A DNA stretch of 64,000 nt from positions 1 through 64,000 of the forward strand of contig JAHDVS010000007.1 of the NCBI GenBank assembly GCA_023382435.1. Reading direction: 5' to 3'. This DNA comes from Thermoleophilia bacterium. Its GTDB lineage: Bacteria; Actinomycetota; Thermoleophilia; Gaiellales; Gaiellaceae. The position numbers and the translations under genes are program-made. The notes under the pieces were generated by a model, which searched no databases, was not told the DNA's origin, and worked only from the letters and a program-made list of their open reading frames with translations. This document shows, piece by piece, positions 24,138-32,652 of this stretch. Position 1 is the first letter of the stretch; the number at the start of each line of letters is the position of its first letter.

Positions 24138-24420
24138 CGCTCCCGGCTCGTGGCCGCCTCCCCGACCCGGGCGCAGCTCACGAGCCGCTCCGCGCCCGTC
24201 CTTGTGACGAGCGTGTTCCCGTCGGCGCTCTCGCCGCTGACCCACTCTCCCGGTCGCCGCCGTCGCCACCGCACGCGGCGAACAGCGCACCGAGGCCCAG
24301 CAGGGTGGCCATCCCCATGCCGCCCTTGATCAGGTCGCGCCGGGTGAGGCCCCGCGTCTTCAGCTCGTCGTCCAGCTCGCGCTCGAGCCGATCGCGGTCC
24401 TGCTCCGTCCAATTCCTCAT
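24134..24420 (-). pseudogene. Remnant: Tat/lipoprotein signal of a binding protein fused to a foreign tail
   Basis: The start encodes an N-terminus like those of polyamine-type solute-binding proteins: TRRDLIKGGMGMATLLG is a twin-arginine signal, and GALFAACGG a lipobox. The frame then meets a stop after about 80 residues without any binding domain. In another frame the sequence ends GEWVSGESADGNTLV ... GAERLVSCARVG, a more protein-like tail that finishes at the ATGA junction. I read this as a deletion or frameshift that fused two broken genes. A strong GGAGGGG lies upstream of the ATG. Confidence 0.5.
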
Positions 24421-24494
24421 CGCCTGTAGTCCCCTCCTCCCCTCCGCGCGAACCGCGTCACGCCGAGCGGCCTGGCATCGACTGCGTACCGCCC

Positions 24495-24507
24495 TGTATA
24501 CAAAACG
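24495..24507. promoter_or_regulatory. Candidate GntR operator in front of the decayed gene
   Basis: TGTATACA is a perfect eight-base palindrome extended to GTATACAAAACG. A matching GTATGCAAAACG occurs just upstream of the GntR gene of this operon. The 147 bases between the remnant and DUF3891 hold no gene; besides this site only the remnant's ribosome site is seen. Confidence 0.45.
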
Positions 24508-24567
24508 GCGGAATCCACGTCAACAGCCTTTCGCACAGCACTCCGGCGTCACACGATCCCGCCCCGG

Positions 24568-25353
24568 TCATTCGGCCCTGATCTCGACGAGCTCCGCTCT
24601 CGTGCCGAAGTAGGCGGCCCGGAAGTCCTCGTTACCGGAAAACGGCGCGCACAGAAGCAGCTTGCGCACGAGCGTGAAGCGGGCCGGGCGGTCGCTGAAC
24701 GGATACGGGTCGATCCGCACGCGCCACGGCCCGAGCGGCTCGATCCGCAGCTCCGTCCCGCCGCCGCCCTCCCCCGGCAGCGGCCCGAGCGGCTCGGGCT
24801 GCGCATCGGATGACTCCCACTCGCGCAGGCAGAACGCCAGCGAGAGCCGATCGTAGGCCTGGAGGAGTACGTAATCGTGCCAGCGCGCCGCGGCGGCGAT
24901 ACCGAGCCGCGCGCAGGCGGCGCGAGAGGCGGCCTCCTGCTCGGCGACGAACGCGTCGATCTCGACCCGGGCGGCGTCCGCGAACGTGAGCGGGAGCCCG
25001 GGCTGCGTGCCGTAGCGCCCGTTGTAGATCCCGGCTCCGTGCATCGCGACGAGCGCGCCGGCGTAGGGATCCTCGTCCGAGACGACCCTGATGCACGCGC
25101 GGTAGAAGGCGAGGTGGGCGAGTACCGGCACGTCGAGGAAGTTGCGCGGCCGGCCCTTCTCGGCGTCCCAGCAGGGCCGGCGGTCGTAGACCGCCCAGCC
25201 GTCGTCGTGGCGGGTCGCGGCGAGCGCAAGCGGACCGGGACGCGGCGGCGGCGACAGGTCGCCGCCCCACGCGCGCGCGAACTGCCCCGACAGATCGGCG
25301 TGGTCGGGCTGCCGAACGAGCTGCCAGAAATCTCCGCGGTCACGAACCAGCAT
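24568..25353 (-). CDS. DUF3891 family protein
   Basis: A 261-residue protein beginning MLVRDRGDFWQLVRQPDHAD, the opening typical of DUF3891. GWAVYDRRPCWD, HGAGIYNGRYG and RWHDYVLLQAYDRLSLAFC follow and contain several conserved His/Asp residues resembling a metal-hydrolase site. Biochemical function is unknown. It overlaps the HyuA remnant upstream by 14 bases and belongs to the CoA-transferase/lyase operon. Confidence 0.75.
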   Translation of the reverse strand: MLVRDRGDFWQLVRQPDHADLSGQFARAWGGDLSPPPRPGPLALAATRHDDGWAVYDRRPCWDAEKGRPRNFLDVPVLAHLAFYRACIRVVSDEDPYAGALVAMHGAGIYNGRYGTQPGLPLTFADAARVEIDAFVAEQEAASRAACARLGIAAAARWHDYVLLQAYDRLSLAFCLREWESSDAQPEPLGPLPGEGGGGTELRIEPLGPWRVRIDPYPFSDRPARFTLVRKLLLCAPFSGNEDFRAAYFGTRAELVEIRAE

Positions 25354-25438
25354 GAGCGGCGAGCTCCAGCACCCCGTCGAGCCGGACGGCGCCCCCGTCG
25401 AACGTGCCCCCGACGTCCACGCCGAGTCCGTACGCCAT
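25340..25438 (-). pseudogene. N-terminal remnant of a hydantoinase/oxoprolinase A-type gene
   Basis: The 32-residue frame starts MAYGLGVDVGGTFDGGAV. GVDVGGTFTD is the ATP-binding opening of HyuA-type proteins, but here similarity stops after about a dozen residues and the frame ends. A good GGGAGGG ribosome site precedes the ATG, so the start of a real gene survives while about 650 residues are gone. Confidence 0.55.
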
Positions 25439-25452
25439 TCGCCCTCCCTTTC

Positions 25453-26349
25453 TCAGCCGGCGACCGGCGCGAACGAGCCGGCGCGATAGACCTGCCCTTC
25501 GAGCTGCCGCCCGAGCACTCCCTCGAGCCAGCGGGCGACGTCGATCAGCTCGTCGAGGTCGATCCCCGTCTCGACGCCCTCTCCGTGGAGAAGATAGACG
25601 AGATCCTCGGTGCAGATGTTCCCGGTCGCGCGGGGAGCGAACGGGCAGCCGCCGACGCCCCCGACGGAGGCGTCGAGCAGGGACGCGCCCGCCTCGACGC
25701 CGGCGAGCGCGTTCGCGAGCCCGGTGTTGCGCGTGTTGTGCAGGTGCAGCCCGATCGGCCGGCCGAGCTCGACGCCGCCGCGGACGAGCTCGCGTACCTG
25801 GCGGGGCACGCCGACGCCGATCGTGTCGGCGAAGACGACCTCGTCCGCGCCGGCGTCCACGGCCGCGCCGGCAAGCTCGAGCACGCGTCCGGGTTCGACC
25901 CGGCCCTCGAACGGGCAGCCGAATGCGACCCCGATCGTGACGGTCGCTCGCCGCCCGTCGGCGTGGGCGCGCCCGACGATCCGTGCCGCCGCCTCGACCG
26001 ACTCGGCCACGGTCGCGCCCTGGTTCTTCCCGTTGAAGCTGTCCGTGGCCGCGTACGCGAAGTGCGCCTCGTCGAGCGCGGTCGCCCGGAAGCGCTCGTA
26101 GCCGCGGTCGTTGAGGACGAGCCCGGCGTAGACGACTCCGCCGCGACGCTCGATCGCCGCCACGACCTCCTCGGCGCCCGCCATCTGCGGGACGCGGGCC
26201 GGGTTGACGAAGCTGACCGCCTCGACGCGTGGCAGCCCCGCACCGGCGAGCCGGTTCACGAGCTCCGCACGTACCGCCGGCGCGAGCGCTTTCGGGTCGT
26301 TCTGGAGCCCGTCCCGGGGCCCGACGTCGCAGATCGTGATCGCGCTCAC
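25453..26349 (-). CDS. Hydroxymethylglutaryl-CoA lyase-like aldolase
   Basis: A 298-residue TIM-barrel of the HMGL/DRE family. CDVGPRDGLQND is the metal-binding opening, LHLHNTRNTG supplies the two histidines, and GGVGGCPFAPRATGNICTED is the lyase signature with its catalytic cysteine loop. The family splits 3-hydroxy-3-methylglutaryl-CoA to acetyl-CoA and acetoacetate, or cleaves similar tertiary hydroxyacyl-CoAs. The GTG start overlaps the CoA-transferase stop by four bases, so the transferase probably makes its substrate. Confidence 0.8.
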   Translation of the reverse strand: MSAITICDVGPRDGLQNDPKALAPAVRAELVNRLAGAGLPRVEAVSFVNPARVPQMAGAEEVVAAIERRGGVVYAGLVLNDRGYERFRATALDEAHFAYAATDSFNGKNQGATVAESVEAAARIVGRAHADGRRATVTIGVAFGCPFEGRVEPGRVLELAGAAVDAGADEVVFADTIGVGVPRQVRELVRGGVELGRPIGLHLHNTRNTGLANALAGVEAGASLLDASVGGVGGCPFAPRATGNICTEDLVYLLHGEGVETGIDLDELIDVARWLEGVLGRQLEGQVYRAGSFAPVAG

Positions 26350-27572
26350 ACCACACCCTCCCCTTTCAGCGCGGCCAACTCCTGGTCGGAGAGCCCGAGC
26401 AGATCGCCGTAGACCTCGCCGTTGTGGCTCCCCTCCTCCCACGTCGCGGACCAGCGGACGGCGCCGGGTGTCTCCGACAGCTTCGGGACGATCCCCGGAC
26501 CGAGGTACTCGCCGAACTCGGGATCCTCGTGCTCGACGAGCATCTCGCGGGCGCGGAAGTGCTCGTCGGCGAAGATGTCCGCGATCGTGTAGACGGGCCC
26601 GCAGATCACCCCCGCCTCGTTGAGGACGCTGTCGATCTCGCCGGCGTCCCGCTCGGCCGCCCAGGCGGCGACGATCCCCTCGATCTCGTCCTGGTGCTCC
26701 CCGCGGGCGAGGTGGGTCGCGAAGCGCGGGTCGTCGGCCAGCTCCGGGCGCCCGATTGCCACGCAGAGGCGCCGAAACACGTTCTCGCCGTTCGCGGCGA
26801 TCACGATCCACTTGCCGTCCCGCGAGCGGAAGATATTCGACGGGGCGATCCCCTTCAGGTTCGTACCCTGCGGCCCCCGTACGATGCCGAGACGGTCGTA
26901 CTCGGGCACGATGCTCTCGAGCAGCGCGAAGCTCGACTCGAGCAGCGACACGTCCACCACCTGGCCCCGGCCGCCGCCGAGCGCGTCCCGCCAGTAGAGG
27001 GCCGCGAGGATGCCCTGCGCCGCGAACATGGCCGCCAGGGAATCGCCGAGCGAGATGTGCATGCGCGGCGGCGGCTGATCCGGAAACCCGTTGATGTGGC
27101 GGATCCCGCCCATCGCCTCGGCGACCGAGGCGAAGCCGGCACGCTTCGCGTACGGGCCCGTCTGCCCGTAGCCGGAGACCCGGCACAAGACGAGGCGCGG
27201 GTTCGCCTCGCTCAGGCGCTCCCAGCCGAGGTTCCACTTCTCGAGCGTCCCCGGCCGGAAGTTCTCGGTCAGCACGTCGGCGTGCTTGACCAGCTCGACC
27301 AGGAGCTCCTGCCCCCGCTCGGTGCGGAGGTTCAGCGTCACGCACTTCTTGTTGCGCGACTGCACCGGCCACCACAGCGACCGCCCCCGATACCGCGCCT
27401 TCCCCCACTCCCGGATCGGGTCGGGCTGCCCCGGCGGCTCCACCTTGATCACTTCGGCGCCCAGGTCGCCGAGCAGCCGTCCCGTGAACGGGCCGGCGAG
27501 AAGCTGACCGAGCTCGACAATCCGAACACCCGCGAGCGGACCGGGCCCGGCGCCGGCAGCAGCCCCGCTCAC
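26346..27572 (-). CDS. Class III (CaiB/BaiF) CoA transferase
   Basis: A 408-residue protein. RIVELGQLLAGPFTGRLLGDLGAEVIKVEPP is the classic N-terminus, and RNKKCVTLNLRTERG, ENFRPGTLEKWNLG and DVSLLESSFALLES follow; the catalytic aspartate lies in the HISLGDSLAAM segment. The family moves CoA from succinyl- or acetyl-CoA to a carboxylic acid. It is coupled on one side to the GntR gene and on the other to the HMG-CoA lyase-like gene. A hydroxylated dicarboxylate such as 3-hydroxy-3-methylglutarate or citramalate would fit the pair. Confidence 0.88.
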   Translation of the reverse strand: MSGAAAGAGPGPLAGVRIVELGQLLAGPFTGRLLGDLGAEVIKVEPPGQPDPIREWGKARYRGRSLWWPVQSRNKKCVTLNLRTERGQELLVELVKHADVLTENFRPGTLEKWNLGWERLSEANPRLVLCRVSGYGQTGPYAKRAGFASVAEAMGGIRHINGFPDQPPPRMHISLGDSLAAMFAAQGILAALYWRDALGGGRGQVVDVSLLESSFALLESIVPEYDRLGIVRGPQGTNLKGIAPSNIFRSRDGKWIVIAANGENVFRRLCVAIGRPELADDPRFATHLARGEHQDEIEGIVAAWAAERDAGEIDSVLNEAGVICGPVYTIADIFADEHFRAREMLVEHEDPEFGEYLGPGIVPKLSETPGAVRWSATWEEGSHNGEVYGDLLGLSDQELAALKGEGVV

Positions 27573-28264
27573 GTCGCCCCGGCCCCCTGCTCGCCACCGC
27601 GCAGCCGCGCGACCAGGAAATCCCGGGCCTCGAGCACGTGCTCCTTCATCACGAGCTCGGCGCGCTCGGCGTCACGGACGGCGAGTGCCGCGGTCAGCTG
27701 GCGGTGGTAGTGCTCCGAGATCAGCTTCTGCTCGGGCGAGTACCAGAAGTAGGAGCGGTAGACGAGCGGGAGCTGGATCACGCCCCGCACGAGCTGGGTC
27801 AGTCGCTCGCTTCCGGCCGCTGCCAGGATCGCGTCGTGGAAGCGGACGTTCTCCCGGACGAGGTCGGCGATCTCGTCCGCGTCGCGGAGCCGGACGAACC
27901 GCTCGTTGCTTTCCGAGAGCAGCGCCAGCTCGGCATCGGTGATTCGCGCGGCCGCGCGACGCGCCGCGAACCCTTCCAGGACGGCGCGCAGCTGGTAGAG
28001 GTCGTCGAGGTCGTCGGCCTCGAACGTGCGCACGGTCGCGCCGCGATTCGGAGCGGACTCGAGCAGCCCCTCCGTCTGGAGCACGAGCAGCGCCTCCCGC
28101 ACGGGAGTCCTGCTGATCCCGAGCTCCCGCGCGAGCTCCTCCTCCTTGAGCCGCTGCCCCGGCTCGAGCCGCCCGTCGATCACGGCGGCCCGGATGAGCT
28201 CGGTCGCAACGGCGCTCGCGCTCCTCGTGAGAGGGCCGCTCCCGTCCCCGACGATCCCCGCCAC
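27569..28264 (-). CDS. GntR-family regulator (FCD type) of the CoA-transferase operon
   Basis: A 231-residue regulator: winged helix LEPGQRLKEEELARELGISR followed by TPVREALLVLQTEGLLE, then an FCD domain (QLRAVLEGFAARRAA, NVRFHDAILAAAGSERL, EHYHRQLTAALAVRD) with the metal-binding His/Asp residues. It is the first gene of the minus-strand operon and is joined to the CoA-transferase gene by GTGA. GTG at 28264 is the first plausible start; there is no Shine-Dalgarno, and an AT-rich -10-like CATACT lies shortly upstream. Confidence 0.85.
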   Translation of the reverse strand: MAGIVGDGSGPLTRSASAVATELIRAAVIDGRLEPGQRLKEEELARELGISRTPVREALLVLQTEGLLESAPNRGATVRTFEADDLDDLYQLRAVLEGFAARRAAARITDAELALLSESNERFVRLRDADEIADLVRENVRFHDAILAAAGSERLTQLVRGVIQLPLVYRSYFWYSPEQKLISEHYHRQLTAALAVRDAERAELVMKEHVLEARDFLVARLRGGEQGAGAT

Positions 28265-28278
28265 GCGATCACCGTACA

Positions 28279-28290
28279 GTATGCAAAACG
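28279..28290. promoter_or_regulatory. Candidate autoregulatory GntR site
   Basis: GTATGCAAAACG lies immediately in front of the GntR gene and overlaps its likely -10. It matches eleven of twelve bases of GTATACAAAACG near 24.5 kb, in the same orientation. Confidence 0.45.
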
Positions 28291-28500
28291 CGGGCGCGGG
28301 TTCGCGATCGCCGCGGGGATCGTGGCGGCGACGCCGGCGTGCGCCCAGGGTCGTCGAAGTGAGCCCATCTGGCACGCAGGAGCTCGAGTCGCGGCCCGAG
28401 GTGGGGGAACGCGCTCGTGCCGAGCCGCCAGCCGAGCGCCGGCACGTCGTCCACGTGCAGGCGGTTCCCCGCCAGGACCTGCCAAGGTGTCGGGGACTAG
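28291..28500. other. Intergenic region between GntR and MFS genes
   Basis: No gene is supported. A minus-strand stretch can be read as GNRLHVDDVPALGWRLG, which looks protein-like, but it has no proper start and runs into poor sequence; it may be a remnant. No clear promoter for the MFS gene was found. Confidence 0.4.
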
Positions 28501-29736
28501 ATGCCCCCACCCGCCGCCGACCTCCACATTCGCCGCAACACGGTCCTCCTCGCCCTCTGCATGACGGCGCAGTCGGGCATGTTCCAGCTCGTCGCGGCGA
28601 TCTCCGCGCTCACGTTCGTGCTCGTGACCGGCGTCGAGGGGCTGCTCGGGCTCGGGCCGGCCATCTTCCTCGTCTCGGCGGCGCTGGCGGCCGGGCCGGC
28701 CGGGCGCGCGATGGACCGCTTCGGCCGGGTGCCGGTGATCGCCGCAGGGTTCGCGATCGGCGCGTCCGGCGCGATCGTGACCGGGCTCGGCGCCCGGACC
28801 GTCTCGGTGGCGCTGGTGCTGATCGGCTTCGTCGCCCTCGGCGCGGCGCAGGGCACGGTCGGCCTCGTCCGCGCCGCCGGCGGTGACCTCGTCGAGCCGT
28901 CGCGCCGGGCCCGCGGCATCGCCTACGTCCTCGTCGGGGCCGTGTTCGGGGCGATCCTCGGCCCCGCCGTCTTCAGCCCGATCTTCGCGGGACGCCACCT
29001 TGCGCCGGGGGAGCTCGCGGTCCCCTGGTTCGCCTCGTCGGGTTTCATGCTCGCGGGCCTCGCGCTCGTCCTCTGCGTCCGGCCCGACCCGCGCCGGATC
29101 GCGGAGCTGATCACGCCGCCAGCGCGCGCCGCCGCACCCGCGTCCGCGACCCCGCTGCGCGTGCTCGTGCGCCGGCCGGGCGTCGCCCCGGCGCTCGTCG
29201 CCGCGCTCGCGAGCTTCTCGGTGATGGTGGCGGTGATGAACCTCTCCGGGTACGTGATCGTCGACCACCATCAGCATCACCAGTCGGACGTGTTCCCGGT
29301 GATCGGGGCGCACGTGCTCGGCATGTACGGGCTCGTTCTCGTCGTCGGCACGCTGATCGACCGCATCGGGCGCAAGCCGGCGCTCGTCGCCGGCCTCGCC
29401 GTCATGTCCGCCTCCTGTCTCGGGCTGCTCGTCTCCGAGAACGTCTGGGCAACAGCGGCGTTCCTGTTCGGGCTCGGGCTCGGCTGGAACTTCTCGTACG
29501 TGGCCGCGAGCGCCGAGCTCGTCGACCGGACCGAGCCGCGGGAGCGCGGCAAGCTGCTCGGGTTCTCCGACCAGCTGGGCGCGTTCGCCGGCGCCGCGCT
29601 CGCGCTGATCGGAGGCGTGGCGCTGAACGAGCTCGGAGTGGCGGCGCTCGCGATCGGCTCCGCCGCCCTGGCCATCGTCCCGGCGCTCTGGATCTTCCAG
29701 CGCCGCGCGGCCCAGCCGGCGCCGGCGCTCGACTGA
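28501..29736 (+). CDS. Major facilitator superfamily transporter
   Basis: A 411-residue membrane protein with about twelve hydrophobic helices. AMDRFGRVPVIAAGF between helices two and three and DRIGRKPALVAGL in the second half are the two MFS loop motifs. A histidine-rich VDHHQHHQSD loop in the middle is unusual and might bind a metal. It is transcribed alone, away from the GntR operon. Substrate unknown; drug-efflux-like members are common in this group. Confidence 0.85.
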   Translation: MPPPAADLHIRRNTVLLALCMTAQSGMFQLVAAISALTFVLVTGVEGLLGLGPAIFLVSAALAAGPAGRAMDRFGRVPVIAAGFAIGASGAIVTGLGARTVSVALVLIGFVALGAAQGTVGLVRAAGGDLVEPSRRARGIAYVLVGAVFGAILGPAVFSPIFAGRHLAPGELAVPWFASSGFMLAGLALVLCVRPDPRRIAELITPPARAAAPASATPLRVLVRRPGVAPALVAALASFSVMVAVMNLSGYVIVDHHQHHQSDVFPVIGAHVLGMYGLVLVVGTLIDRIGRKPALVAGLAVMSASCLGLLVSENVWATAAFLFGLGLGWNFSYVAASAELVDRTEPRERGKLLGFSDQLGAFAGAALALIGGVALNELGVAALAIGSAALAIVPALWIFQRRAAQPAPALD

Positions 29737-29750
29737 GCCTGGCTGCCGGC

Positions 29751-30389
29751 TCAGCCGACCGGGCCCGCCGCGAAAAAGGACGGCCGCGCCGCCACCGCGT
29801 CGCGCACGGCTGCGGTCTTCGGCCAGCGGGAGAAGTCGAGCGGCAGGCGGAGCGAGCGCCACAGCACGGGTCCGGCGGCGCAGTCGGCGATCGTGAAGGC
29901 GCCGGTGACGGTGCCGCCGTCCGCGACGAACCGCTCCCAGCGGTCGAGCGCGTCCCCGGCCGATCCGACGGCGGCGTCGATCGCCTCCGGGTCTCCTTCC
30001 TGCCACGTGCCGCCGCCGCCCTCGTGGTCGCGGTGGAAGAGCGCGACCCGCTCGAGCTGGTAGAGAGGTGGGCGCACCTGCGTCGACCACGCGTCGAGGG
30101 CCCAGTCGACCCGGGCCCGAGCGCGCGGGTCGCGCGGGTAGAGGTCGTGGCGACCCTCACGGTCTGCGAGGTAGCGCAGGATCGCGTTCGACTCGGCCAG
30201 CACGAGCTCGCCGTCAACGAGCGTGGGGATGCGGCCGAACGGGTTGAGGGCGACGTACCCGGCGGGCCGGGGCGAGGCGAAGGGCACGTGCCGGGTCTCG
30301 TACTCGAGCCCGAGCTCGGCAAGCAGGAAACGCACCTTGAGCGCGTTCGACGACACGGGATGGTCGTGGACGAGGAGCTTCGCGGACAT
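29751..30389 (-). CDS. Glutathione S-transferase family protein
   Basis: A 212-residue protein with a thioredoxin-fold N-terminal half (LLVHDHPVSSNALKVRFLL, NPFGRIPTLVDG, LAESNAILRYLADR) and an all-helical C-terminal half. The ESNAI segment is the glutathione-contact loop. Classical actinobacteria use mycothiol and not glutathione, so either this lineage makes glutathione or the protein uses another thiol. It stands alone, convergent with the MFS gene. Confidence 0.82.
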   Translation of the reverse strand: MSAKLLVHDHPVSSNALKVRFLLAELGLEYETRHVPFASPRPAGYVALNPFGRIPTLVDGELVLAESNAILRYLADREGRHDLYPRDPRARARVDWALDAWSTQVRPPLYQLERVALFHRDHEGGGGTWQEGDPEAIDAAVGSAGDALDRWERFVADGGTVTGAFTIADCAAGPVLWRSLRLPLDFSRWPKTAAVRDAVAARPSFFAAGPVG

Positions 30390-30478
30390 GGGCGTTCCTT
30401 TCCCCGGAGGCGGCGAGCGGCCGCGGCTGTCGCTCGTAGCCTGCCACGAGCGGCGCGAGCGCGGCTATCGTCACGGCC

Positions 30479-30649
30479 GTGACGCCCGACCGGGAGCAGG
30501 TCGCGAGGATCAGCTTCGTCCTGACCGAGCCGCCGGAGGACGCCCGCGTCCGCTTCGAGGCGCGGATCGACGGGCTCGAAGCTCGGATCGAGGACTCACG
30601 GCGATGCCAGAAGGCGTCTGCTGCGCCCGCGAAGGCAGTCGAAGCGTGA
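30479..30649 (+). CDS. Small 56-residue protein coupled to the cyclodeaminase-like gene
   Basis: A GTG-started frame beginning MTPDREQVARISFVLTEPP and containing RFEARIDGLEARIEDSR, a short charged helix that could be coiled. Its stop overlaps the next start as GTGA, which argues for real translation. No family was recognised. It may be a small partner or a translational coupler of the following enzyme. Confidence 0.45.
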   Translation: MTPDREQVARISFVLTEPPEDARVRFEARIDGLEARIEDSRRCQKASAAPAKAVEA

Positions 30650-31614
30650 GCGTCCCCGTCTTCGCCGCTCGCCACGTCCTGGCCGCGGTCGAGCCGGCCG
30701 CGGCGGTCGAGGCGGTGCGCGAGGCGTTTCTCGAGCACGCGCGGGGGGCCTGGACGATGCCTCCGAAGGTCTACGTGGACGCCCCGCCGGACGGGGACTT
30801 CCGCGCGATGCCCGCCGCCGGCTCGAACCACGCGGTGCTGAAGTGGGTGACGTCGTTCCCCGGCAACCCGGCGCGCGGCCTGCCGACCGTGAGCGGCGTC
30901 GTGCTCCTCTCCGACACCCGCACCGGCGCGCTGCGCGCACTCGTCGACGCGGGCGCGGTGACCGCGGTCAGGACGGGCGCGGCCGCCGTGCTCGCCGCGG
31001 CGACGCTCGCCCGCGCCGGCGCCGGCGCCGCCGGCGTCGTCGGCTGCGGCGTCAACGGCCGCGCCACCGCCAGGACGTTCCTCGCTCGCGGCCGGGAGGT
31101 CGTCCTCTACGACGCGAGCGCGGGGCGCGCACGGGAGGTTGCGGCCGAGCTCGGCGAAGGGGCGGCCGTCGCAACCGACCTCGGACAGGCGCTCGCCTGC
31201 GACATCGTCGCCACGATCACGCCGGGCCGCGAGCCGGTGCTACGCGCCGGCTCGCTGCGCCCTGGGCAGCACGCGAGCCTGATGGGTGCCGACGGGCCGG
31301 GGAAGACGGAGATCGAGCTGGACGAGCTCCTGTCGGCACGGATCGTCTGCGACGAGTGGACGCAGGCAAGCCACAACGGGGAGATCGCGCGGGCCGTCGA
31401 GGCGGGCCTGCTCGCGCGCAGCGACGTCGCCGAGCTCGGTCGGGTGCTCACCGGCGAGGAAGAGGGTCGACGCAGCGACACCGAGCGAACCGCGTTCGAC
31501 TCGACCGGCCTGGCGGTCCAGGACCTCGCGGTCGCGCTCGCGGTTGCCGGACGCTACGCGGCCGACCCCGCCCACCCCGCGTTCGCCGGGGTCGGCGAGG
31601 TCGACCTCGACTGA
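30646..31614 (+). CDS. Ornithine cyclodeaminase / mu-crystallin family protein
   Basis: A 322-residue NAD(P)-dependent enzyme. FRAMPAA, LKWVTSFPGNPARGLPTVSG and DAGAVTAVRTGAAAVLAA form the substrate half, and GVVGCGVNGRATARTFL is the nucleotide-binding loop. Members include ornithine cyclodeaminase, alanine dehydrogenase and ketimine reductases. Nothing nearby fixes the substrate. The GTG start is chosen because it makes a four-base overlap with the small gene upstream. Confidence 0.8.
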   Translation: MSVPVFAARHVLAAVEPAAAVEAVREAFLEHARGAWTMPPKVYVDAPPDGDFRAMPAAGSNHAVLKWVTSFPGNPARGLPTVSGVVLLSDTRTGALRALVDAGAVTAVRTGAAAVLAAATLARAGAGAAGVVGCGVNGRATARTFLARGREVVLYDASAGRAREVAAELGEGAAVATDLGQALACDIVATITPGREPVLRAGSLRPGQHASLMGADGPGKTEIELDELLSARIVCDEWTQASHNGEIARAVEAGLLARSDVAELGRVLTGEEEGRRSDTERTAFDSTGLAVQDLAVALAVAGRYAADPAHPAFAGVGEVDLD

Positions 31615-31617
31615 GCG

Positions 31618-32571
31618 TCAGCGAAGCGGCACGGCGACGCAGCGCATCGGCGCGCCTGTGGCGCCGGCGAGCTTGAGCGGCAGCCCGACGAACGCGAACT
31701 CGTAGATCTTCTCCGCCGCGAGCTCCTGGAGCCACGCGACCTCGATGATCTGCGCTCCCGCGGTCGCGAACATGTAGCAGTGCACCGGCAGGAACACGTC
31801 GGGCTCCTCAGACGGGAGTGCCTCGAGCGAGATCGTGTCCCCGCCGATGCACATGGCGCCCGCCTCCTCGCAGAGGTAGCGGGCCCCGGGGACGCCGATC
31901 CCCGGCGGGTTGAGGAGGTAGCCGTTCGTGTCCGGCCAGTGCTTCATCCGCCCGAAGCGGACGAGCACGACGTCGCCCTTGCGCAGCTCGACGCCCTGCG
32001 TGCGGGCGCAGGACGCGAGCTCGTCGGGACCGACCGCGTGGCTGTCAGGTAGGCAGTCGACGCCGTGCATCCCGGCGACGTCGAGCAGGACGCCGCGGGC
32101 GATCAGCGGCGGGTAGCGGTCGGCGCCGCCCTTTGTCCAGACGCGGCTGCCGAGATCGCGGTCGGGCGTCCAGCCGTTCCAGAACATGCCGTAGTAGCCG
32201 AGGTGGTTGAGTGTGTCGATGTGCGTGCCGCAGTGCGTGTACATGGCGCACGAGTCGCCGCAGTAGCTGAACTTCTCGTGCAGCGCGGGCCCGGCACCCG
32301 AGAGGTTGTCGTTGATCGCGCCCTGGGGGGTGTGCGTCATCCAGATGTCGTACTTGGGATCGCCGGCGGCCGACCAGGACGGCATCCCGATGAAGTAGTC
32401 GACCGAGAGGTCGAACACGTGCCGTCCGTCCAGCCGCTCGAGGATCGCCGCAACCGAGTCCTTCGTGATCCAGTTCAGGCGCCCGATCTCGTCGTCGGCC
32501 CCCCAGGGGCTCTTCGAGACCCTGACGCCGTCGCGGTCGAGCAGCGCCTCCGGCCTGAGCTCGTCGGTCAT
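31618..32571 (-). CDS. Cyclase family protein (kynurenine-formamidase-like)
   Basis: A 317-residue metal hydrolase. THCGTHIDTLNHLGYYG is the HxGTHxDxxxH motif of the family, and RGVLLDVAG and GDVVLVRFG are the other conserved blocks. Members hydrolyse amides or lactones of small acids with Zn or Mn. The length exceeds that of KynB (about 210) and fits the larger cyclase subgroup. It is transcribed alone, divergent from the DsbA-like gene. Confidence 0.82.
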   Translation of the reverse strand: MTDELRPEALLDRDGVRVSKSPWGADDEIGRLNWITKDSVAAILERLDGRHVFDLSVDYFIGMPSWSAAGDPKYDIWMTHTPQGAINDNLSGAGPALHEKFSYCGDSCAMYTHCGTHIDTLNHLGYYGMFWNGWTPDRDLGSRVWTKGGADRYPPLIARGVLLDVAGMHGVDCLPDSHAVGPDELASCARTQGVELRKGDVVLVRFGRMKHWPDTNGYLLNPPGIGVPGARYLCEEAGAMCIGGDTISLEALPSEEPDVFLPVHCYMFATAGAQIIEVAWLQELAAEKIYEFAFVGLPLKLAGATGAPMRCVAVPLR

Positions 32572-32638
32572 GTTGACCTCCCCGTCGGTCGCCTGCGATG
32601 CCGCCCCCCGCGACGCGGCGAGCGCGAGGCGGCGAGTC

Positions 32639-32644
32639 TATAAC
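32639..32644 (+). promoter_or_regulatory. -10 box of a leaderless promoter
   Basis: TATAAC ends eight bases before the GTG of the DsbA-like gene; no Shine-Dalgarno lies between them. Confidence 0.5.
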
Positions 32645-32652
32645 CTGAGCGC

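Noticed and set aside
28269-28500. Minus-strand frame reading GNRLHVDDVPALGWRLG
   Set aside because: Protein-like in part, but no acceptable start, a stop just upstream and no recognised family; kept only as a possible remnant.
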